From positions 142,745,240-142,809,239 of the forward strand of contig CM077013.1 in the NCBI GenBank assembly GCA_039090855.1: DNA of 64,000 bases. The letters are read 5' to 3'. This stretch comes from Macrothele yani. Taxonomy: Eukaryota > Arthropoda > Arachnida > Araneae > Macrothelidae. This document shows positions 55,045 through 64,000 of this stretch, one piece after another. Below the pieces are notes generated by a model. That model was not told where the DNA came from. It made no database searches and saw only the letters and a program-made list of their open reading frames with translations. The translations under genes were made by a program, and so were the position numbers. Each line of letters starts with the position of its first letter. Positions within the stretch are counted from its first letter, which is position 1.

Positions 55045-55620
55045 AATATATTCAAGGTAATTCCATCTTGCCCAGGAGCTGTTCCCTGTTTCTTGTTTTC
55101 AATTGCCTGTGCAACTTCTGCCAGGAGGAATTTTGGTGCTGGTTTATTTCTTTATGTCTGGAATAGATGTATCATGCCTTTCATATAGTTTTGGGTAGAA
55201 CTCTTCAACTCTCTTCAAAACATTGCTTCTATTTTTAGTTACAGTACCATCTTCTTCTCTGAGTGCCATAATGTGTTTTCTTCCATTACTGAGATGACCT
55301 TGTCTTCTTCAGGCTTTGATTGTTCTCAACTGCTTTTTCACAAGTTTACAAATGAATTTCCTTATTACTTTGGCGATATGTTTTCGTACTGTTTTGATAG
55401 TTCTACACATTCCACTTTGGAAGTCGCATTTTCTTTATTTACATTCATATCCCTTCTTTTCGACATCAAAATTCTTTTGTACTGATATTTTCTTCATTTA
55501 GTTTTTATTCTTAGTACCACCTATTTTCGTTGCCTTTTCGATAAAGGCCATGGTAATTTTTCTGTTAAATTCAGAGATATCTACCTCTTCTGTTGTTAAA
55601 CTTTCTATTGCCCAGAATTG
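55045..55620 (-). pseudogene. LINE B relic, endonuclease/RT junction
   Basis: Minus strand resembles 63540-63960: the NG/GQDGITL start (AGCTCCTGGGCAAGATGGAA), YERHDTSI-like (CATGATACATCTATTCC), a GTVTKN-like block, and KRRDMN at about 55450. Heavily mutated; the oldest LINE B copy here. Confidence 0.65.
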
Positions 55621-55789
55621 ATTTTTCAGTTACAATTTGAAAATTTCATTTAGTTTTTTTCATGTCAACATTTTTCATTTGCTTTATGAGCTTGCATCAT
55701 TTTTTAAGTTTTGTGTTAAGGTGCATCTTACAAGTCCCCATTCTGTGTTGAACCTGTTAAGCACACTGCAGTCGTCAATGACAAATTTC

Positions 55790-56110
55790 CACAAAATGGA
55801 CTGGGACTCCTTAAAAGTGATCAAACATCAATCCCATGCAATTATCCGGAAATTAGAGGAATCCCTGGAAATTTACAAGACACAAGGTGGCAACATCAAT
55901 GACCATGCTGGATGGAAAATCCATCAGGCTTGGTCACCAGACCTGTGGAAGTAGAAGGAAGCAAGAACTCCTGACGAAGATCTAGTGTTTAGATCGAAAA
56001 TTTGAGAGGTAATGTACCTAATAAATTTATCCTCGATAATTCCCGTTAAATATTTATAATACTGAAAGTAATAAGAGGAAGCCATGAAGTCATTAATTAC
56101 TAAAATTTCT
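55790..56110 (+). mobile_element. Penelope-like element 6, 3' fragment
   Basis: Codes KMDWDSLKVIKHQSHAIIRK, then ESLEIYKTQGGNINDHAGWK and IHQAWSPDLWK-stop, the C-terminal part of a GIY-YIG domain (55796-55954). It is followed by a hammerhead motif (55971-55999) and the family 3' sequence (GGATAAATTTATTA mirrored), ending near GAAGCCATGAAGTCATTAAT. Same subfamily as 46930-47335. Confidence 0.8.
55971..55999 (+). ncRNA. hammerhead-like motif, Penelope 6
   Basis: CTGACGA-AGATCTA-GTGT-TTAGATC-GAAA: core fits CUGANGA...GAAA, stem II of six pairs. A short AUUU/AAAU pairing after GAAA could be stem III. Confidence 0.6.
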
Positions 56111-56598
56111 TGTTGCATATGAAAAAATCAGTTTCAGTTGTCATTTCATTTGGACGCCTCCATATATCCGTTTTCTGCTTAGCTTTTTCTTGAAAAAGGG
56201 GTTCACAGTGAAAAAACTTTCAGCCTCCACAAACCTGATGACAGTATTTCAACATTGGTTTCTGTGGCCATGACAAAATTTACCTACCAAAATTTCATTC
56301 TGTTGCTGTCACCCTATTTTTACATTGAATGATCTGAATCTGGCATCTTTTTGAGATTTTGGATAAATCCATGAAGCTCTGTCTGAAGAACTTTCTACTT
56401 CTAGAGCACTGTCCTTCATTTTTTTGTTAATTATAAATACACCACCACTAGTTCTTTGATTGTCACTTCCATGATAATAGAAGCAATGCCCACTTTTCAA
56501 TTTTATGAGACCCTCTCCCATTCTTCTAAATTCACTAAGTCTAATAATATGCCACCTGATCCTCTGGAGTACCTCCTCCAATCCAATGAGCCATGAAT

Positions 56599-56601
56599 CA
56601 T

Positions 56602-56655
<54 letters not shown>
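56599..56655. repeat. (CA)n microsatellite
   Basis: About 28 CA units, followed by a short (CATA)n near 56676. Confidence 0.95.
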
Positions 56656-56656
<1 letters not shown>

Positions 56657-56689
56657 GTTGAATGCAAGTATGTACATACATACATACAC

Positions 56690-57065
56690 AATAAGTCCGG
56701 AAAGTTCCAAGAATGAATTTTTTGGATGTATTACTATTCTCGCCATCTCTTGGGCAGAACATCAACTATTTCCCATGAACCCTCAGTAAGCGAGCATAAT
56801 TTTTTCACCCAGTTACGCTTTGCCCAAGGTGAGCAATGCATGTGTTTTTCATGCAGGAATTTTGACCTTGTCACACTTTAGATGATGGAACAAAGGGCCA
56901 ACATTAAGTTCTGCTTTAAGTGTTGCAAATCTGCATCAGAAGTGCACAAATTAATAAAACAATCATACAGCGATGAATGTTTATCTGAATCCAAAGTGTA
57001 TGAATGGTATGCACATTTTCATGATAGTTGACGGCCATTTGAGGACAGTGAAAGGAGTGGACAAT
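56690..57065 (+). pseudogene. mariner 5' fragment
   Basis: Starts like a mariner end (ACAATAAGTCCGGAAAGTTC). ATG 56881 begins MMEQRANIKFCFKCCKSASE then VHKLIKQSYSDECLSESKVY and EWYAHFHD, the HTH region of SETMAR-like mariner transposases. A stop, and then loss of the rest, follow SERSG at about 57060. Confidence 0.75.
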
Positions 57066-57639
57066 AGGATGGAACGAAAACGGCGGTTAAAATACTTTTT
57101 TTAAAATTAAGTTGTCTAATAGTGGGCAAAAGTTGCCTTTTAGGACCAGTATTTAGACTGCAAAATTTTAAAGCTCTGTGAAAATATTTTAGGGTGCCGC
57201 AAGATCCTTAAAAAATGAAATTTTAAGTAAAAAATCCAAGATGTTCAATAATTTTTTATTAACTATATTTTTTAATTTAACCCCCTTTAAATAATATTTT
57301 TGACAAATATAAAAGCACATTGCCCATTTAAACTTTTACAAGTGCCCCAAGAAGGAATTTATTTATGTATAATGAGTTTGTTAATATATCATATTTTTGT
57401 TATTTCTTATGGAATTTCAATGGATACAAGTATTCTATCCAAAACTGATATAAATACTATATTAGCAGGTGCATGTGTTATAAAAGCAACATACCATAGA
57501 CATTAGACATTCATTACACGACAAACTTTATCAATATATTGAGATAAATATTACATTCAACAGTATATGGAATTTTTTTAACAATGCACACTTTGTTTAA
57601 GAATTTCACTTGCAAAATTTTTACTTTACTTTTTTATTG
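57066..57639. other. no recognisable feature
   Basis: A+T-rich spacer downstream of the next gene relic. Confidence 0.45.
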
Positions 57640-58878
57640 AAATGTTTCTTAGTTTCAAATTTTGGCATTGATTTCCAGATTCTATTTTCGCCTTTGAAAA
57701 TCCATTTCTTGCAGAGGCCACACACACGGCTAATGGCGATTCAGTAACTAACTTCATCGTTCTTTCAATGGCTTGGGTGCAACATGGGTAACAGGGAAAG
57801 TCTACTGATGGAAAGCCTTCGTAGATTATGCTAAACTTGTTATCAATAGTTTTAGTTCATCACTAATATGCTTGGTCACTGGTGGCTCTGTTACTTTGAT
57901 GGTATTCCAAGTGATCACATCAATATAGTCTTTGGCTTTGAAGTTAATAGCTGGAATAAGAAATTTTTTTATACCACCTTTGTGTTCTATCCTCACTTTT
58001 AGTTGTCGACGTAGGACTAGATCTCTCACATGTTTGCGTTGATCAGTTATCAAGCACAGCAGAAGGTTTTCAGGTGCTGCAAAGTAGCCATTTCTTTGAA
58101 TGACTGGATAAATTACGTTCCGGAGATACTCTGGAAAGTAACAGGAATACTTTATAAGTCTGCATAAGTGCTTTGAGCCATGAATACACGATGGTTTAAG
58201 GTTTATGTGGAACCAGGCAGGTGCATATACTTTAAGAATGTATTCTATCACTGTGCAAAGATTTTTTGGTGGATTTCTATCCCCACATACAAATGAAGTA
58301 TGCCATTTGCCATTGTAAGCCACCTTGAAAGTGCAAGTTTTCCTGGTTTCTTCATAGATTAAATCATAATGGCACACACAACTAGAGATTGCATGGCACA
58401 TTTCCAATAAATATTTTTGGTCTGTGTTCATGCTCATGTCATCCCTAATTTCCAAGGCAGGCAGGTTATTTTCAATTGGAGCGAATTCAATTACTAGTAG
58501 TTCCTAGCAGTTCTCAAGTTTCTTGCCTATTTCACCACCAAACTCATTTGGTCCTTTTTCCTTTTATCTTTCCATCTAAAAACCAAAAGAGGTGACATAA
58601 GGGCAGTTCATTTGCATGAAATAGACAAATCATTCATTGTAGTGGCTTTCCTATTTCTTTTTCTAATAAGAGACATTAGTAGCACCAGTGTTAGTGACAA
58701 TTCCATCACATCCTACAGGAGTGATGTCTAAAGAACGGTTATTGTCATTATAAAATGCCACAATGCTATCCTTAATATTCTTTCCAGTACTAGAACGTGG
58801 TGTTACATGCCCCAAATACTTCGATCCAGGCTCATCAATAATTGACACATGTTCTTCTACAAAGGTTTCCCTGTAATA

Positions 58879-60176
58879 TTAGGTGCTTGAATTAATTCCC
58901 ACCTTTTTTTGCCACACAAACACCTGCATGTTGCCACAGAACGGTACAGGATAATTTATTCAAAGTAGTGTCCGCCAGCAGCTACAACCCTTTCCCACCG
59001 TTGGGGTAACAAATGGATTCCGTGGTAGAAAAATAGAAAAATGCAGGTTCTTTCGAGGCAAACCATTCATTGAACTATGTTTGGATATCCGCGACAGAAA
59101 GGAAGTGCTGCTCCGACAGGCCATGTTGTAGCGACCGGAACAAATGGAAGTCTGAGGGAGCAATGTCCGGGAAATAAGGCGGGTGGGATAAGACATCCCA
59201 GCCAAGTGCCTCCAAGAGTTCCTCCACGGATTTGGCAACATGAGGTCTAGCATTGTCGTGGAGAAGAATAACCTTGTCATGTCTTTTGGTGTATTGCGGC
59301 CGTTTCTCTGTGAGTGCACATTTCACATCGAGTAATTGACGTCGGTACTGTTCAGCATTGATGGTTTCACTAGGTTGCAGCAGCTCAGAATACACAACAT
59401 CGACTTGATCCCACCAAATGCACAGCATCACCTTCCTGCCATGGAAGTCCGGTTTAGGCGTGGATGTTGATGGTTTGCCGGGACTAACCCATGATTTATT
59501 GCGCTTAGGATTGTCGTAATGAATTCATTTTTTATCGCCAGTCACTATTCGATGCAAAAACAACTTCCGTTTGTGTCGTTGCAGCAGCAATTCACACATG
59601 GTTTCACATCTGGTGATGTCGCTTTCCCGCAAAGCATGTGGGATCCAGTTTCCGAGCTTCTGGATCATTTCCATTGCCTTTAAACGTTTGCTAACCGTTG
59701 ACTCATTGACCTGTAGTGTTTCAGACAACTCGTGGAGCGTCTGGCATGAATCCTCGTCCAATAAGGCCTCCAAATGCGCCATCTTCAAACTTTTTCTGCT
59801 GCCCAGGGCGCTCTTTGTCCTTCACGCCATATTCATTGGCTTTGAAGCGTCGGAACCACTCTCTGCACGTTGTTTCCGATAGGGCATGTTCCCCATAGGC
59901 CTGCACTAGCAAACGACGACTTTCCGCTGCAGATTTCTTGAGATGAAAGCAGAAGAGTAATGCTTCCCGCAAATGCTCCTTTTTTGGTACGAAACTCGAC
60001 ATCGTGAATGCGATACAAACTCGTGTTCTGTGCCCTCCAATCGCGTGTTGCACAATGCTTTGCCCAGACTATGGACGAAACGCGCGTGCGCAAGGGAGGT
60101 CCACGTGTGGCTCGGGTCACAGCACACCACTGCTGTGCTCTATTGGGCAACAGCGGGAATAAATTCAAGCACCTAA
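58879..60176 (-). mobile_element. mariner copy 2
   Basis: Ends TTAGGTGCTTGAATTAATTC and inverted AAATTCAAGCACCTAA. TA on both sides (58877-58878, 60177-60178). 1298 bp. Inverted relative to copy 1 at 28731-30000 and better preserved. It inserted between the KTIIQEKK-like and EEHVSIIDEPG-like blocks of the surrounding gene relic. Confidence 0.93.
58960..60002 (-). pseudogene. mariner transposase (DD34D), copy 2
   Basis: Start codon at 60002-60000 (MSSFVPKKEHLREALLFCFH). Frame changes near 59790 after RPGQQKKFEDGA. 59788-59525: MAHLEALLDEDSCQTLHELS, VNESTVSKRLKAMEM, to IVTGDKK, where TGA replaces the Trp codon. It continues IHYDNPKRN, MLCIWWDQVDVVYSELLQPS, LLHDNARPHVAKSVEELLEA and YFPDIAPSDFHLFRSLQHGL. 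TAG follows SVADIQT at about 59075. All three catalytic Asp remain. Three or four lesions keep it inactive. Confidence 0.92.
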
Positions 60177-60788
60177 TATATGCTGCTTTTCTTTTCTTGA
60201 ATTATAGTTTTGCCTTTTCTTCCATCAAAATAAAGTCCTTTGTTTGTTGTAATTATTATGCCCCCTATTGGCCTTTTTCACATTTTTTTTTTTTTAGATT
60301 CTTTGACCTTTCTCTTCTAATCTACATTTTATCAATGACTTTACTTTTGTCCTCTTCACTAACGAAACCAATATCCTGCAGAACTGCACTTGCAACTGCT
60401 GCAGCAGTCCTGTCAGAAATACCAGTTTGATCACACACTGAAGCCACAAAAGGCAGTTTTATGCGCATTTCGAAGTTTGGTACTGTAATAGGATATGATG
60501 TCGAAGCCACAGCAATTTTTACTTCTACTTCCATGTTCGTTTCATAATAATTATGCTTGATATCCATCTCACCTATGACACGCTTTCCATCTATTCCGTC
60601 CATTTCCAGTACTTTTGGTTCCTTATAATTTCTTTTCCTCTTAAATGCTTTAAGTTTTCTTTTTTCTTTCAATGCTAAATTTCTGGATGTTACAATATCA
60701 ACTTCACCTATAACCATTTTCCGGGTTGTTCTTCGGTCTTTTAAACATTCTTGTTCTAATTTCGGAACCTTTTCTTCTTTCTCACATT

Positions 60789-63700
60789 TCATCATCGTCG
60801 TCAACCATTATCAATCCATTGCTGGACGAAGGTCTCTTCAAGCCTCTTCAAACAACGGTCCGTTTTGTGCCAGTCTCCTCCATGTCACTCCCGCATACTT
60901 TCGAATTTCATCCACCCATCTTCCATGTGGTCTTCTTCTCAGTCTTTTCCTGTCCCTTCGAATCCAATCTAAAATTTCGGCTGTCCACCGATGGTCTGTT
61001 CTTCTGGCAATATGCCCAGCCCATTGCCATTTCAGGGATTTTACTCTGATCATGATGTCTTTCACTCTTGTCCTTTTGTGATCCACGAATTCCTCTTCTT
61101 ATCTCTCCTGGTTACACCAAGCATGCAGCTCTCCATGCCTCTTTGAGTTGTCTGCAGCCTTTGTATGTCTCTTTTAGTTAAGGTCCACGTCTCTGCACCA
61201 TACGTAAGCACTGGAAGGATGCATTGATCAAACACTTTTCTTTTAAGACATAATGGCATATTGCTCTTGAAAATTATGCTGTTTCTTCCAAAAGCTCTCC
61301 AGGCAAGTTTTATATGCCGATTAATTTCTTCATCAATGTGACCCTCACTTGATATCTGCTGTCCAAGATAAACGTACGTATCTGTTATCTCCAGCTTTCC
61401 CTCATCAATCGATAAATCTTCATTTCTTGTAAAAGCATTGTACATCACTTTTGTCTTGTGAAAGTTCATTTTTAATCCCACTTCTTTACTCTTGTCAGCA
61501 AGTTCCTGGATCATACTCTGCAGCTCCGATGGGGTAGTCGCAAAAATGATTACGTCATCAGCAAAACGAAGGTGGGTTAGATAATATCCATTAATCTTTA
61601 TCCCTTTGTTTTCCCAGTTTAGTGATTGAAAGACATTTTCCAATGTGGCATTAAAGAGCTTGGGAGATATGGTGTCACCTTATCTCACTCCCTTTCCAGT
61701 TTTTATGCGTGCTGTATTCCATACATGAGACTGACCAAGGAATAAAAAAGCTGAACTTTTTAACGGTGAAAAATGAGAACATGCGATGAAAAAGTGTGTA
61801 TATAACACAGCATCAGCAAGATGGAGTTGTTCACTCTAATTTATACATGTAGGTATTTAGAGCACACCACTGTTTTTTCTTCTTGTTTTTTTTTTTTACT
61901 TTTTTATTTTGTACTTGATAGAACATGAGCTCGATTTTTCTCGTGTTGCTTTCTGCTCAGCAAGTTCCATGGCCATATTTGTTTTTTTGTTGACTCTGCA
62001 GCTGCATTGTAATCTTTGCTTAATTTTCCTTTCTGCTGATATTATTCCCTTCCCATTTCTTCATCAGCTTTCTTCTTATTATTTATTTCCTTTTATTCCC
62101 TCAGGTGACAATAATTTAGTCATCATGCTGAAATAACTTTTAGCCTGAGGACCATGAATGCATATCAAAGCTTTCACTACTTTAAATAAATGGTGCAACT
62201 TACAAAATATGAATACTTTTGAACACCATCCATCGATTCTAACAAATTTTCAAACTTCGTCACTTCCGTTTTTGGAAAATTTCCCTTCCCTTATCAAGCT
62301 TAAGTGCAAACATTTATGGGGGAAAGTAACATTGAAAAACAACACTGGATGTGAGAACATCGTGGAAAGAAACAAAAATTACGATCACGGGGTGAAAGCT
62401 TCACTTCGACCGACTTCCGTTTTCGGAAACTTTTCCCACCATTTTTAAGCTGAAATTAATTATTTTTGGAATAAAACAATTTATAAGAACAATACTGGGA
62501 AGAAGAAACATGGGGAAAAAAAAAAGATTACGGGAGAAATCTTCGCTTCGTCTAACTTCAGTTTTCAAAAGTTTTGAAGGGCGGAATTCCATTCTCCAAC
62601 ATAAAACGAATCACTCTCCCCTCAAAAAAATTTCCGTTCAGTTGTGCAGTCATCTCGAGAATACCCAAAATGATTTCTGAAACGTCCTTAACTTCCGTTT
62701 TCGGAAATCGTTGCCCACAATTTCATGATGAAATACAAACATTTCTGCACTAAAATGATATTTAACAATACTGGACACAGGCAACATCGTAAGTAAAAAT
62801 AAATTACGATTACAGGAAAAATTTTCACTGCATTTAAATTCAGTTTTAGTAAGTTTTGACAAACGAGATATCGTCCCCAGATGGAAAACGACTCCTCCCT
62901 ACACCAAAAAAAAAAAAAAAAAAATTCGCTTCAGTTCTGCATCGATCTTGAGAATGACCAAAATGATAGCGGAAAAAGCGGAATTCCGCGAATTCGCGGA
63001 AGAATCTCATTGTATGTGTATTCTCAAACAGTCGAATCTTTGCACTTGCATTTTCATAGATGTTATGTATTAATAATATTAATGTATGCATCTTCAATAC
63101 CGCAGGATTTCAAAGCCATTGTAACTGCTGATGGTTTCACCGAATCAAAGGCCTTTTCATAAATGAAAGCCATGCACAATGGAAGTTCATATTCCCTCGC
63201 TCTTTCAATTAGTTCTCTCAGTACGTGGAAATGATCTATAGAGCTGTAGCCACTCTTGAATCCAGCTTGTTCTCTCGGTTGAGCCATGTCCAGTGTTACC
63301 TTCAAAGCGGTGTGAAAGAACTTTAGTGAAGATTTTATAAACCACTGATAGGAGGCTGATAGGTCTGTAGTTCCTGAGATCCTCAATGCCACCTTTTTTA
63401 TGTAGCAGGATCATTGTAGCGTTGTTCCAATCCTCAGGAATCTTCCCTTCATTAAGGCATCGAGTGAAAACTTGGGAGAGTACTGTTTCAATTTCTACAC
63501 TTGCTTCTTGTATGATGTCTACAGTAATTCCATCTTCTCGTGGAGCTTTTCCCCACTTCATGTTCTTGATTGCATGTGCAACTTCTGCTGGGAGGACTGG
63601 AAGAACTCTGGTACCTTTCATGATGTCTGGAGTACATGTATCATCCCTTTCATATAATTTGGAGTAGAAATCTTTCACTCTTGTCAAAATTTTGCCTCTA

Positions 63701-64000
63701 TTTCTTGTTACAGAACTATTTTCTTTTCTTCTCAGTGCCATAATCTGTTTTCTTCCCTTACTGAGATGTCCCTTTGCTATCTCTAGGCTTTGGTTGTTTT
63801 CAATTGCTTTCCTCACTAGTTCACAGTTGAATTTCCTTTATGTCTTCAGTGATACTTTTTCGTACTGCCTTGCATAACTCTATATATTCCACTTTGGAAG
63901 TCGCATCTTTAGTTGTCCTCATCTCTCTTCGTTTTGGCATCAACATTTTGGGTTTTCCTGATAATTTGTTCACATGCAATCTGTTCTTAGACCCAGCTAA
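60789..64000 (-). pseudogene. LINE B, split by element R and running off the window
   Basis: 3' tail at 60789 (CATCATCGTCGTCAACC). C-terminal pieces 61086-60838 (IMIRVKSLKWQWAGHIARRT) and 61643-61062 (LTHLRFADDVIIFATTPSEL, KTKVMYNAFTRNED). Element R interrupts at 61720-63016. RT resumes at 63017: AFIYEKAFDSVKP (one residue lost from FIDYEK), REQAGFKSGYSSIDH, RNYRPISLLSVVYKI, GKAPREDGITVDIIQ, to the upstream linker at 63816 (MRKAIENNQSLEIAKGHLSK) and beyond the window end. Frameshifts at about 61075, 63170 and 63300. Confidence 0.88.
61720..63016 (+). mobile_element. modular element R, copy 3 (complete insertion)
   Basis: Inserted in LINE B with TGTATTC on both sides (61713-61719 and 63017-63023). 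The left end CATACATGAGACT pairs with the inverted right end (CATACAATGAGATTCTTCCG read inward). The left 500 bp is unique; the right 760 bp holds five modules at 136-151-bp spacing, each with an ACTTCCGTTTTCGGAAA-like core (62263, 62414, 62556, 62692, 62838). Just before the right end is a perfect palindrome CCGCGAATTCGCGG overlapping GCGGAATTCCGC. No transposase frame, so it looks like a non-autonomous DNA element. Confidence 0.82.

Larger units (their letters stand above)
57640..60804 (-). pseudogene. relic of a multi-copy arthropod gene family (transposase-like)
   Basis: Minus strand, split by mariner copy 2. 60804-60270: RRTTRKMVIGEVDIVTSRNL, PNFEMRIKLPFVASVCDQTG and ISDRTAAAVASAVLQDIGFV. 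58855-58663: IIDEPGSKYLGHVTPRSSTG, DITPVGCDGIVTNTGATN. 58455-57826: NTDQKYLLEMCHAISSCVCH, VIEYILKVYAPAWFHINLKP, SCIHGSKHLCRLIKYSCYFP, YPVIQRNGYFAAPENLLLCL. To about 57650: CCTQAIERTMKLVTESPLAV and NGFSKAKIES. From memory, similar uncharacterised proteins are repeated in arthropod and cnidarian genomes. The GCDG-x-NTG motif recalls the CTDG aspartate of hAT transposases, so an element origin is possible (inference). Stops and frameshifts show it is dead. Confidence 0.65.

Noticed and set aside
56309..56746. 145-residue minus-strand frame
   Set aside because: It consists of microsatellite translation plus unremarkable sequence; no domain.

Overview
This window looks like eukaryotic nuclear DNA, A+T-rich and dominated by transposable elements. 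No bacterial gene layout (operons, Shine-Dalgarno sites) is visible. The mix (Tc1, mariner, Tigger/pogo, hAT, Merlin, a THAP/P-like element, several RTE-like LINEs, Penelope-like elements with hammerhead-like motifs, and a tRNA-derived SINE) fits a large animal genome. A non-dipteran arthropod, perhaps a chelicerate, is my inference; no host gene here fixes the species.

Only one locus looks like an ordinary host gene. It lies on the minus strand with two visible exons. The large upstream exon (45483-46798) is Ser/Pro/Lys-rich and carries an 8 x 24-bp in-frame repeat. The downstream exon is at 21046-21439. Both have good splice signals and compatible phase. The roughly 24-kb intron between them is almost all mobile DNA.

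Layout. 1-4.2 kb: THAP/P-like element copy 1 and a LINE scrap. 4.4-6.8 kb: Tc1 element and a Tigger-type MITE. 7.5-11 kb: LINE scrap, dispersed repeats, modular repeat R copy 1, decayed Tc1. 11.06-14.37 kb: hAT element. 14.47-18.39 kb: THAP/P-like copy 2. 18.44-20.60 kb: full-length Merlin element. 21.0-21.4 kb: host exon. 21.55-24.2 kb: inverted-arm Penelope element. 24.4-28.3 kb: noncoding repeats and R copy 2. 28.7-30.0 kb: mariner copy 1. 30.2-33.4 kb: Penelope scrap, SINE, head-to-head LINE B copies. 34.4-36.4 kb: Tigger. 37.0-45.4 kb: nested stack, in which a hAT holds a LINE A that holds a Penelope element and an antisense LINE A. 45.5-46.8 kb: host exon. 46.9-51.4 kb: Penelope pieces, LINE B, and a LINE C split by a foldback element and a mariner-like element. 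52.5-56.1 kb: pogo, mariner, LINE B and Penelope relics. 56.7-60.8 kb: mariner scrap and a multi-copy arthropod-type gene relic split by mariner copy 2. 60.8-64 kb: LINE B split by R copy 3.

Many insertions can be dated relative to each other because target-site duplications and empty sites are readable inside the window. Every transposase or reverse transcriptase seen carries a stop, frameshift, truncation or lost catalytic residue, so no element here looks autonomously active. The most unusual items are the consistent inverted-arm, hammerhead-bearing Penelope architecture, the 1.14-kb foldback element with a 12-bp target duplication, and the 1.3-kb modular element R.
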